Assembly: GCA_036924285.1 (NCBI GenBank)
Contig: JAYKYS010000006.1
Span: 21,922,001-21,986,000 of the forward strand
Direction of reading: 5' to 3'
From: Asterella californica
Taxonomy: Eukaryota > Streptophyta > Marchantiopsida > Marchantiales > Aytoniaceae
Length of the DNA stretch: 64,000 nt
A program made the translations under genes and the position numbers. The notes below the pieces were generated by a model. It did not search any database, was not told the origin of the DNA, and worked only from the letters and a program-made list of their open reading frames with translations. Shown in pieces: positions 1 through 9,400 of this stretch. Position 1 is the first letter of the stretch; each line of letters begins with the position of its first letter.

Positions 1-787
1 AATTTTAACTTGATGTCAGGAGGTGTCAAGTTGGAGGACTGCCGGAAGACCAGCCATCGGAGTTGACTGCAGGAATCTGTAGACGCGCGGAATCATATAC
101 ACCGATCGCGAGAAGTTCTATATTCATAGTTTGTGTGTGTGGAGTCAGCTGCAGGTTGGTAAGTAGTAATCAACTGCTGCTCTAACTAAATGCTTGTAAT
201 CAGTTGAGCTGTTTTACTCAACATGGTAACAAATTCATAGTTCCACGAAGTTCTAAGGGAATAGAAGTATTTTTCTGCATGCTGATGAACTACTTTCCAG
301 ACAAATATCATGCATGCTATTTGCGAGGAAGGAGCTCGAGAAGGCAGGCATGCTGGCTTATTATGCCTTTCCAGGGTAGCTACAAACTCAACTATGTCCG
401 CTGTCTAGCTAGAACCCAATGGCATGGCATGCAGCCAAGCTAAGTACGAAACAGTGAGTACTTCAGAGGTTCACAACTGGGTCTCTAGCGTTCTCAACGT
501 GTTGGAGCCCGTGACGTCGATGTTGCAATTGGAAATCGAGCAATGGAAGTAAATGCCATTTCATGTACATCTACGGAGCCGGTTATGCCCCAGATCTCGC
601 TGGGGGGTTGGCTAGCGCTGCTAGCTTTGGCCCTGAGGCTAGAGTTTTGAGCCAAAGCTTTAATATATGAATTTGAGCTGCTTAATGGCGATAAGTAGAA
701 GAAACCATGCAGCAGCGTCACTCAGGTGAATTCGTGTTTCGTGAATAGATCGAATAAGAGTCACAAATTGTTATTCACAAATTCCAC
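1..787. other. Left-edge sequence without a recognisable gene
   Basis: Only short overlapping ORFs occur on both strands (for example 204-443 plus and 494-721 minus). None has a recognisable domain or a convincing start context. The stretch is mixed-composition plant-like DNA; nothing functional can be supported. Confidence 0.5.
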
Positions 788-849
788 AAATGGTTACTGT
801 GAACAGAAAAGATCACAGTAACCATTTATCTTACTGTGATCTTTTCTGT
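788..849. repeat. Two overlapping, mutually exclusive perfect inverted repeats
   Basis: Arms 788-802 and 813-827 are perfect 15-bp reverse complements with a 10-nt loop. Arms 803-821 and 831-849 are perfect 19-bp reverse complements with a 9-nt loop. The segment 813-821 belongs to both stems, so only one can form at a time. This is directly visible in the sequence. No gene is attached to it; it could be a MITE remnant, a small-RNA hairpin or chance. Confidence 0.8.
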
Positions 850-1158
850 ATGTGGATTAGAAAGAAATGAGGACGTTCTCCACGCGCGCGTACGCTTTCT
901 GGTGGTGTTTGAAAGTTGCTGACATTTGGGGGTAAGTTAAGAGAATTACCTCCCTCGAGCTTGCGATCGCATTTCCGTTGGCAGCCCACTGGAGAATCAC
1001 TTTCCCTCAGGCGATGATGAGTTCCAAGCTCCCAGAGTCGTTCAAAGCCGTCGCTCACCTATCGTAAGCCATCCGAAACTCTACGATTGGTACATATGGT
1101 GCAGCAGTCAATAAAGTACAGTCGAAAGGCCAGATTGCAGGTATAGAGCAGACGGCAG

Positions 1159-1371
1159 ATGGAAATTCCGCAAGAGCCTGTTCTTCTCAGAGCTAAACTA
1201 CACAAGATCGAGGCGATCGAGAGGGAACGAATCCAACACGAACACAAGAAAAAGCTTCATGATCAAGACGGATTGAGGAAGAGACTGGGTATATCCTGCG
1301 CTTTCGGCCTAGTGTGCAACAAGGCACACTTGGCCTTCCAGATCGCTCGAGCACCTGCAGCTCCGGGTGGG
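1159..1371 (+). other. Possible host exon interrupted by the Copia-1 insertion
   Basis: An ATG at 1159 opens a basic, helix-prone frame of about 70 codons, rich in Glu, Lys, Arg and His, that runs straight into the left target duplication of Copia-1. Past the right duplication the same frame continues from 6460 to about 6474, where CCTG/GTACGT looks like a plant splice donor. This suggests the element landed in an exon, but no domain is recognisable and the frame could be chance. Confidence 0.22.
1367..1371. repeat. Left target-site duplication of Copia-1 (GTGGG)
   Basis: GTGGG at 1367-1371 is repeated exactly at 6455-6459, flanking the element. Five base pairs is the usual Ty1/copia target duplication length. 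Confidence 0.95.
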
Positions 1372-1620
1372 TGTTAAAGACTGTGCAAGCTAACTATGCA
1401 CTGTAGTCGTAGTTTGCTAACCTAGTTAGTTTAGGGTTTGGGGACCCAACCCCAGTTTACCCCTTCCTTGGGCTTTTCTCTTGGATATTAGTAAAGAGGG
1501 ACTGATGACCCTCGGAGCATTCTCTTGTGTGATTTTCAGACTCTCTCCACCTCTCTCCAATTCAGGCTTAGGCTATGGCTGCCTTGTCTTATGAGTGTTT
1601 ATAGTTCCCTGATCTCAACA
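1372..1620 (+). repeat. Copia-1 5' LTR
   Basis: The 249-bp LTR runs TG...CA with the ends TGTTAAAG and CTCAACA. It contains AAAGAGGGACTGATGACCCTC, a block also present in the Copia-2 LTR, so this core is probably conserved promoter or R-region sequence. It should drive transcription of the downstream Gag-Pol frame. Confidence 0.96.
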
Positions 1621-1632
1621 TGGTATCAGAGC
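1621..1632 (+). other. Copia-1 primer-binding site (initiator tRNA-Met type)
   Basis: TGGTATCAGAGC follows the LTR directly. It is the classic plant copia primer-binding site, complementary to the 3' end of initiator methionine tRNA, and primes minus-strand cDNA synthesis. Confidence 0.95.
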
Positions 1633-2081
1633 AGGAGAGGAAAGTTGAGAGTGTTTGAGGTCGAGAATGTGAAGGCGAGGTGACAGAGATTTCTAGCATC
1701 TTCGTTTTTTTTCAGCAAGGTCGAACCTACCAAAGTGGAGTGAATCCCTAAACACAGAAAGGTGATTTTGGAGGTCTTCCACTCTGTTTTAGCATCTGAA
1801 AACAGGTGGAAAGTGATAGAAAAAGGCTCCGCCTTTATTTTCTCAATCGGAGGTCGTATGCAGAAGTTGCTGATTTCGCCGTTTAGGTCAACACGACTTT
1901 GACCGCTGTTTTGAAGGCCTTAACGATCGATTTTGGCCATTCTGACGATTGCGGATCGACTGGCCTAGCAGCCGAGGATATATTTCATTTGCGATTTACT
2001 TCTGCGATATCTTTCCATCGCCGCTTTTCTCGATTCATTCTGAGTTTGTTCGCGAATTCGACGTCTGTCGTCTATAGCGTC

Positions 2082-5000
2082 ATGAGTGGCAGGATAGACA
2101 CATTCTCAGGCATCACAGGTGAACCTCTTGGCAAGAATAATTACTCGATATGGAAATATCGAATTACTGCCTTTCTCAAGGGTCAGGGACTCCATGGTCT
2201 TGTCACAGGCACTGACAGCAAACCACCTGAGGATGCTGGAGATCCGATTGTTGCTGAATGGAACAGACGTGCTCAACAAGCTGTGCACTACATGTCGCTG
2301 TGTGTTTCGCCTCAGATGTTTGGTTACATACAGACAGTCGACACTCCTAAGGAAGTCTGGGATGCTTTGGCGAATGTGTTCCAGACATCAACCAAAGCAC
2401 GCAAGTTGCAACTGAAGCAGCAGCTTCTGGAGGTCAAGAAAGGTACTTCGACGATTACAGATTACGTCTACCTGATCAGAGGTCTAGTCGAACAACTGAG
2501 CAGCATTGGTGTGAAGGTCGAAGATGATGATCTCATTCTCCATACCATTCAAGGACTTGGTAAGGAATACAAGGCCTTCGAAACTTCTATTGCTGTTAGG
2601 GATACTTATCCCACATTTGAAGAACTAGTGCCTATGCTAGTATCAGAAGAAATGCGGCTATTGAGTGCAGCTGGTCAAAATTCGACTCCAGAGCAAGCCC
2701 TGTTCGCTGGTAGAGGCAGAGGCAGAGGTCGAGGCAGAGGCAGAGGAAGAAGCAACTCCTTTGGACGAGGTCAACAACCTCAGTATATCCAAAACAAAGG
2801 TTTTGCAGATACTCGTTCTTGCAACTACTGCAACAAGGCGGGTCACCTTGAGAAGAACTGCTTCAAGAAGCAGAATGACATCAAGGCTGGTAAGCAACCT
2901 CAAAATTCGAACTTTGCTTCCATGGAGGACTCTCATTCAGATGGTAGTATGTTAACCATGCAGCATGTCATGGGTGTTATGACCAAATCTGCTGAAAGCT
3001 GGTACATAGACTCCGGTTGCTCAAATCACATGACTGCACAAGGAGACTGGTTCAGTAGCAAAGATCCTGTGAAGACTCCAGCAAATGTCTACACTGGTGA
3101 TGGTACTCAACATCCGATTACTCATCTCGGTACTGTACCTATCTCTGTTTCATCCTCGAAAATCTCAGCTTTAGGGGATGTTCTGTATGTTCCTACCATA
3201 ACCAAGAATTTGGTCTCAGTAGGTCAGATTGTTGAACAAGGTTATGAGGTTAGATTCAACAAGCATGGTTGTTTTGTTCAAACTGAAGACCACATTGTAG
3301 TGGCCAAAGGAACCAAGGTTGGTAGGCTCTTCAAGTTAGACGCAACTACACCAGCAACTGAGACTGTCATGTTGATAGACGGTTCTCAGATTTCGACTTT
3401 ACAGTTGTGGCATAAGAGGTTCGGACATATGAACTTCCCACGTCTTAAAGCTTTGCCTACGTCTAATCTAGTTGTAGGTATTCCGAAATTCACAGATGCT
3501 ATTCCTGTAGAGGTCTGTGAAGCTTGTCAGTTTGGTAAGCAGGCTAGGCAACCCTTCTCTCATAAGGGCACTAGAGCTTCTACTGTGTTAGAGCTTATTC
3601 ACACAGATGTTTGGACAGCCTCTCAAGCGAGTATGCAAGGTTCTCAGTACTTCGTCTCATTCATTGACGATTGTTCGAGATTCACTTGGGTCTACTTCTT
3701 GAAGGCCAAGTCAGACGTCTTTGCTGTGTTTCAGTCGTTTAAGAGCCTAGTAGAGAAGCAGTTCAAGCATAGCATCCTTCGTCTACGTTCTGATGGAGGA
3801 GGCGAGTTCATTTCTGGCCAGTTTGATACCTTTCTGCAACAACATGGCATAAAGAGAGAAGTCACATGCAGCTACAGCCCTCAGCAAAATGGAGTTGCAG
3901 AGCGCAAGAACAGACATATTGCTGAATGCGCTAGAGCTTTGCTCAATGAGAAAGCTATGCCTAAGTATTACTGGGCAGAAGCTGTTTCCACTGCTGTTTA
4001 TCTTATGAACAGGTCTCCAACTGCAGCAGTTCATAAGAAGACACCATTTGAGGTACTGTACAATCAACAGCCGGATATAGCTTCCCTAAGGGTATTTGGG
4101 AGTGTCTGCTTTGTTCATATCCCAGGTGAAAGGCGTAGTAAGTTGGATCCGAAAGCTTGGAAGTGTGTATTTCTAGGTTATGCTTCAGACCGGAAGGGCT
4201 ATAGATGTTATGATCCCATTTCGAATACATTGCATGTAAGCAGAGATGTTGTCTTTGATGAAACCAAGTCTTGGTTCACGTCTACATCCACTGATGTAGA
4301 ACCTGTTGTGTCTGATATACAACCAGTAGCACCTACTTCACCATCTACTAGCTCTACTGCTTCACATCCTGTGAGGACTCCTTGGTCTGGACAGGTTACT
4401 GCACCACCTACTCAATCCACTACCTCTCATCCTGTATTACAACAGATGGCAGATCAACAACGTCCTGCACAATCTTTGTCTCCAATAGATGATCATGTTA
4501 CCACTTCATCTCAGCCTTTTAGAGTTGAGACTACTCCTTCAGCTCAGATGACTGATCTGCGTAGGTCCAGTAGGGTCAAGTACCCTGTACAACGTTTTCC
4601 GTGTGAAGGATTTTTTGCAGAACACCATGCATACATGGTGAATGTCGTACAGGATGTCCAAGAACCGAATTCTCTTGAGGAGGCGATGCATCAAGCAGAA
4701 TGGGTGCAGGCTATGGAGGCTGAACTTGCAGCACTACAACATCAACAAACATGGGACCTCGTTGACTTACCCCCTAGTAAGAAAGCCATTCGCTCCATGT
4801 GGGTTTACAAGGTCAAGAGGAATTCTGATGGTTCTGTGTCTAAGTGCAAGGCCAGACTTGTGGCCAAGGGTTGTGCACAACAATATGGAATTGATTTCGA
4901 TGAGACATTCAGTCCCGTAGCCAAGATGGTTTCTATTCGTACACTTGTGGCATTGGCTACAAGTAAAGGGTGGCACCTTCATCAGATGGACTTCAACAAC

Positions 5001-6227
5001 GCCTTTCTGAACGGAGATTTGGAAGAAGAGGTCTACATGGTGCAACCCCCTGGATATGAGGATTCCAAGTATCCTGAGAGAGTCTGTAGACTCAAGAAGT
5101 CCTTATATGGACTTAAGCAAGCTCCTAGAGCTTGGAATGCCAAGATCAATTCATTCTTGCTATCTCTTGGCTTTACTGTGTGCAGTTCGGACTCTTCGCT
5201 GTATTCTTTGCATTCAAGCCAAGAATTTGTACTACTGATCATCTATGTTGATGACTTGATCCTCACTGGGAGTTGTGAGCATCTCATTCAACGGGTGAAA
5301 GATCAGCTGAAGGGAGAGTTTGACATGAAAGATCTCCAACAACTCAAGTACTTCTTGGGCATTGAGTTTGTCAAGAATGGTGTTGCGTTATGGCTGCTGC
5401 AGAGACAATATTGTCTAAACATGTTGGAGAAGTTCGGGATGACTGCCTCTAAACCAATCTCTATCCCTCTTGCTGCTAGTGTTAAGCTAAATGCAGAAGA
5501 TGGCGAGTTGCTAGCAGATCCCTTCATGTATCGACAGATCGTAGGTAGCCTGATCTACCTTACTATAACTAGGCCGGATTTATCTTATGCTGTTGGCTTA
5601 GTCAGCCAGTACGTACAGGCTCCAAGGAAGCCACACCTTGATGCAGTTCGACGGATTCTACGGTATGTGAAGTTTACACTTCAGTTTGGACTTTACTTTC
5701 CTTCTGGTAACCCTCTTGTGTTACAAGGCTTTACTGATGCAGATTGGGCTGGAAGTACTCATGACAGGAGATCTACGTCAGGTTTCGTTTTCTGCCTTGG
5801 AGATTCTGCGGTTAGTTGGCAATCGAAAAAGCAACAAACAGTTGCTTTGTCTTCTACAGAAGCAGAATACAGAGGTGCCACCAATGCTACATGTGAATCT
5901 GTTTGGCTTCGCACCCTTTTGGATGATATGGGTGTCACATTTTCTGATCCAGTTGTTTTGCACACCGACAACATCAGCAGCATTAAACTTGCTTCTAATC
6001 CTATTTTCCATGCTAGGACCAAACATATAGAGGTCCATTATCACTTCATCAGGGAGAAAGTGTTAGCTGGAGAGATTGATCTTAGGTATCTTCCTACTGA
6101 TGAGCAAGTTGCTGATATTTTCACCAAGGCTTTACCTAGAGACAAATTTGAGTATTTCAGGTTGTGTCTAGGTGTTAAGGACATAGATTCTAGCTTGAGG
6201 GAGAGTGTTAAAGACTGTGCAAGCTAA
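2082..6227 (+). CDS. Copia-1 Gag-Pol polyprotein
   Basis: A single uninterrupted 1,381-codon frame encodes a complete Ty1/copia polyprotein. In order: a UBN2-type Gag domain (about 2130-2680); a Gly/Arg-rich tract (about 2710-2775); a CX2CX4HX4C zinc knuckle (2820-2861); an aspartic protease with the DSG motif near 3009; a GAG-pre-integrase/HHCC block from about 3406; and an integrase core with catalytic Asp at 3606, Asp at 3792 and Glu at 3900 (D-35-E spacing). The reverse transcriptase has YVDD at 5244-5255, and RNase H has TDADW near 5733 and the ARTKHIEVHYHF block near 6012. The frame is open upstream to a TTG at 1899, but ATG 2082 matches the start of Gag in the related Copia-2. The last seven codons lie inside the 3' LTR. 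I see no stops or frameshifts, so it may be functional. Confidence 0.96.
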   Translation: MSGRIDTFSGITGEPLGKNNYSIWKYRITAFLKGQGLHGLVTGTDSKPPEDAGDPIVAEWNRRAQQAVHYMSLCVSPQMFGYIQTVDTPKEVWDALANVFQTSTKARKLQLKQQLLEVKKGTSTITDYVYLIRGLVEQLSSIGVKVEDDDLILHTIQGLGKEYKAFETSIAVRDTYPTFEELVPMLVSEEMRLLSAAGQNSTPEQALFAGRGRGRGRGRGRGRSNSFGRGQQPQYIQNKGFADTRSCNYCNKAGHLEKNCFKKQNDIKAGKQPQNSNFASMEDSHSDGSMLTMQHVMGVMTKSAESWYIDSGCSNHMTAQGDWFSSKDPVKTPANVYTGDGTQHPITHLGTVPISVSSSKISALGDVLYVPTITKNLVSVGQIVEQGYEVRFNKHGCFVQTEDHIVVAKGTKVGRLFKLDATTPATETVMLIDGSQISTLQLWHKRFGHMNFPRLKALPTSNLVVGIPKFTDAIPVEVCEACQFGKQARQPFSHKGTRASTVLELIHTDVWTASQASMQGSQYFVSFIDDCSRFTWVYFLKAKSDVFAVFQSFKSLVEKQFKHSILRLRSDGGGEFISGQFDTFLQQHGIKREVTCSYSPQQNGVAERKNRHIAECARALLNEKAMPKYYWAEAVSTAVYLMNRSPTAAVHKKTPFEVLYNQQPDIASLRVFGSVCFVHIPGERRSKLDPKAWKCVFLGYASDRKGYRCYDPISNTLHVSRDVVFDETKSWFTSTSTDVEPVVSDIQPVAPTSPSTSSTASHPVRTPWSGQVTAPPTQSTTSHPVLQQMADQQRPAQSLSPIDDHVTTSSQPFRVETTPSAQMTDLRRSSRVKYPVQRFPCEGFFAEHHAYMVNVVQDVQEPNSLEEAMHQAEWVQAMEAELAALQHQQTWDLVDLPPSKKAIRSMWVYKVKRNSDGSVSKCKARLVAKGCAQQYGIDFDETFSPVAKMVSIRTLVALATSKGWHLHQMDFNNAFLNGDLEEEVYMVQPPGYEDSKYPERVCRLKKSLYGLKQAPRAWNAKINSFLLSLGFTVCSSDSSLYSLHSSQEFVLLIIYVDDLILTGSCEHLIQRVKDQLKGEFDMKDLQQLKYFLGIEFVKNGVALWLLQRQYCLNMLEKFGMTASKPISIPLAASVKLNAEDGELLADPFMYRQIVGSLIYLTITRPDLSYAVGLVSQYVQAPRKPHLDAVRRILRYVKFTLQFGLYFPSGNPLVLQGFTDADWAGSTHDRRSTSGFVFCLGDSAVSWQSKKQQTVALSSTEAEYRGATNATCESVWLRTLLDDMGVTFSDPVVLHTDNISSIKLASNPIFHARTKHIEVHYHFIREKVLAGEIDLRYLPTDEQVADIFTKALPRDKFEYFRLCLGVKDIDSSLRESVKDCAS
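6197..6205 (+). other. Copia-1 polypurine tract
   Basis: GAGGGAGAG lies immediately upstream of the 3' LTR, where plus-strand DNA synthesis is primed. Confidence 0.85.
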
Positions 6228-6454
6228 CTATGCACTGTAGTCGTAGTTTGCTAACCTAGTTAGTTTAGGGTTTGGGGACCCAACCCCAGTTTACCCCTTC
6301 CTTGGGCTTTTCTCTTGGATATTAGTAAAGAGGGACTGATGACCCTCGGAGCATTCTCTTGTGTGATTTTCAGACTCTCTCCACCTCTCTCCAATTCAGG
6401 CTTAGGCTATGGCTGCCTTGTCTTATGAGTGTTTATAGTTCCCTGATCTCAACA
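6206..6454 (+). repeat. Copia-1 3' LTR
   Basis: This 249-bp LTR reads identically to 1372-1620. It holds the stop codon of Gag-Pol (6225-6227) and supplies the polyadenylation region. Confidence 0.96.
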
Positions 6455-6459
6455 GTGGG
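6455..6459. repeat. Right target-site duplication of Copia-1 (GTGGG)
   Basis: This is an exact copy of 1367-1371, immediately outside the right LTR. Confidence 0.95.
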
Positions 6460-9400
6460 GCGGCTTGCTTCCTGGTACGTACTCCCCTGACCTTACTCTG
6501 TGTGTGATTTGTCTCACCGGCCGATGACCTCGTGTGTGTGTTGACGCCTCTCTTGTCACTCCCGTCGGCAGTTTTCCACAGTGAATAAAACTCCTGGTAC
6601 CGGTCATTTCTCGCGTCAAAAGAAGCAAAAATAACCTTATAATTCTACTAATCTAGATCTAGAATTGATGTAATCCATAAAAGGATTTCGATGTTAAAAT
6701 TGACTGTAAACCCAAAAATGGAGCCGTTTTTCGCGCGACGTTATCCGCCGTACGGGCAAAGAAATCACAGTTCTCAGTTTCTTGCGAATACAGTGTCGAC
6801 TCTACAGTTCGTGATACTCGGAGCAACTTGCACGTTTAAACATTTGGGCATCAGCAGTGAGATCATGGTCGATAGTGAAGCGGAATTTGAATAGTGTGAA
6901 ACTTTATAGGGATGTCAATGGCATGACTACTGTTATATGCTCAGAAAGTTTTTCATCTGGAGCTTCATCGAACGACCCCAATTCATGTGGTATCTCTTCC
7001 GTCTCCCTAGCTACTTTCGAGGATCCCTTTGCCTTTCCTCATTTCTGTCTCCCGAGGACGACTCGCACCCACTCCGCCGACGCCGGACTCTTGCTCATAC
7101 TAGCTTGGCATGGTCGTTCACAGTGGTAAGAAGTCGCAGAGTCCAGATCCGTCTGTTCCCTTTACGGTTTGATTATGAACGCCTGATACGTGATCACTGT
7201 AAGAGCATCACTACATTCGTTGACAAAGCTTCGAACTATGCATTCAGGAACATTGCTAGAGAATTCAAATCAACGCCGCTGAGGTGTACTCTAGACACCA
7301 CTTGCCTGACCTGTTTATGACTGTAGCTTCTTGCTTGCAACTGACCCCGCGGCTAGATTTCAGATTGACAGCGTGCCCTACCGCGTACAATGTTTCTTGG
7401 ATAAACAGCAAGTAGTTTTTACATTCAGCGCCTTCTCTGTGTTTTAGTCGATTTTACCTGTGTTAGTACAAATATCCAACGCACGCACACTGTCGGGTGA
7501 CTTTAGATCTCATAATATTTCCTTGTGCATTGACGTGCACAGTCCAGAGCACTTTCCGTTTTTCCTCTACTGTCCGCAGAGTTTGTTTCAGTGTGCAGAT
7601 AACAGTATCGAAGGTGTACAGACACAGTAAGAAGACGAGCGTGAAGTTTCAACACACATGTACAGGATTCGGAACCAGTTCCACTTATGATCAAACTAGG
7701 ATTTTTCTGAAACAGTTCAGTATCTGTTGCATATGCACACAACTCAAGACAACCACCAGACTAGCGGGGTCCTAACTTGGCCCCACGTGATTGCAGTTAT
7801 AAGGCGGATGCCCAGAGCTACCATGATTACATGCATCGACATGGACCGAACAATCTCAAAGAAAGTGACACTGAAACTCAGGCGGTGATTCTGAGTGAGA
7901 TAAGCTTAGCGTTCATGGTCTCCTCTGTGCGGACGGACTTTACAGCACATTCATTCGATCGGTGTGTTTGCCTCGCAATCAAATCGAGTCTTACATTCCA
8001 AAAGAAAACGAGAGGAAAGACCTTGTGATAGTATTGATACTACGTCAGAACATGATAAAATTTTGTGACAAGAACCTGGCGTCAGGCATTCTGTCGATCT
8101 TGACAAGCTTATTGCACGATAGAAAGCAGTACTTGGTCACGTCTGAGCACGAGCTCGAGCACCATGTGTGGAAAAGTACCCAACGAACTACCCAGCGTTA
8201 TGTTGCTCTCTTAGAAATAACAAAAATCGTCGTCGAATTCGAATACGTCGATATTGCTATCGAATCAATTATATGCCGAAGGATACTCGGATAGTATAAC
8301 CGTGAAAAGGTGTAGCTATAGGTGAGTCAGGCCTCACCGAGGATCAGAGACCAACGGAATCGACTCACAACGCAGGGAAACCACCAGGAAAATGAGTCGA
8401 ATGACTTGAGAGAAAGTTGAGAACCCAAGTGAAGGGGGCCACCTAACCGCATACGCCACACATGACGCGAGCCGGACAAACGAGAGTAGGGGCATCCGGA
8501 GGTCGATCTGCCTAGGCAGTCAGAAGACAGTCTCCACAGACGGAGGTGGGGCAGAGCAGTCGCAGGAGTGGTCACATGAAGGAAGGTCTTTCCTCTTATG
8601 ATCACCCAAACGTTCTTCGTTACAGACTGGGGTTCTCTTGTCCTGCTCCCTGTTTTACAGTACTCAGGGCCTCATACGGGGTCGGCTGGTTGGCTCCCCT
8701 GCTTTTGCTCTGTTTTGTTTAATAACCTTCTGGATCCCTCTGAACACTTCGACATTCTCACAGTTACCATTAAGAGAGATTGTTCAAGCAAGCTGAAAAT
8801 CTACCCTTTTAGCATGCAGTAGGTTTGGAAATTCGAAATGGTTTGGTCGATGCTGCTCGGCTGAAAGTTCAAGGTACTTGAGATGGAAACTGGTAATTTT
8901 ATCGCTGAAGTCCTCTGCTAAACTCATTTGGATGAGGAAAACATAGTGACTGGACGATCACTATTATAGTAATACTAGTTACGCCAATGATGGATTATCT
9001 GGAGGCATGAAATGCTCATTCCCATGAGAGAAATCGTCAATGAGCGAAATGAATGTTTCTAATGTGTATATTAATGAAAAGCTTTCTTTTCCTCCTGATC
9101 AAGTAGACTTTGGTTCTACTTGGAGTGAATAAATATGCAGCATAAACGAACTCGAAAGCACCCTGGCGTTGCGGAAGAGGAAAACGATAAACTTCAAGTC
9201 CAGGTGAAAATTGCACTTTGTTAGTGATGACTGCTCACGTTGAAGATAAGTTCAATTACAGTTAAAGAGAAACAATTCAACAAGGGTAGGATCCCATTAC
9301 AGCAATCATTTCTCATATACATAGATATATGCAGGGAATACAGATAGGATACTTATTTTTGCAGGTTATACTGATGTCCGAGCGAAATGTTAGCTCTCTA

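Larger units (their letters stand above)
1372..6454 (+). mobile_element. Copia-1: complete, young Ty1/copia LTR retrotransposon
   Basis: The 5,083-bp element has 249-bp LTRs beginning TGTTAAAG and ending TCAACA. It has a primer-binding site abutting the left LTR, a purine tract abutting the right LTR, perfect 5-bp target duplications and one open Gag-Pol frame. The two LTRs match at every base by my reading. LTRs are copied from one template at insertion, so identity implies a very recent insertion. The complete structure suggests the copy could be autonomous. Copia-2 at 14889-19642 is an older relative: it shares LTR motifs and Gag-Pol sequence. Confidence 0.97.

Noticed and set aside
2658..2955. 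ORFs of 92-96 codons on both strands over the Gly/Arg-rich tract of Copia-1
   Set aside because: They are out-of-frame readings of a repetitive coding tract within the clear Gag-Pol frame.
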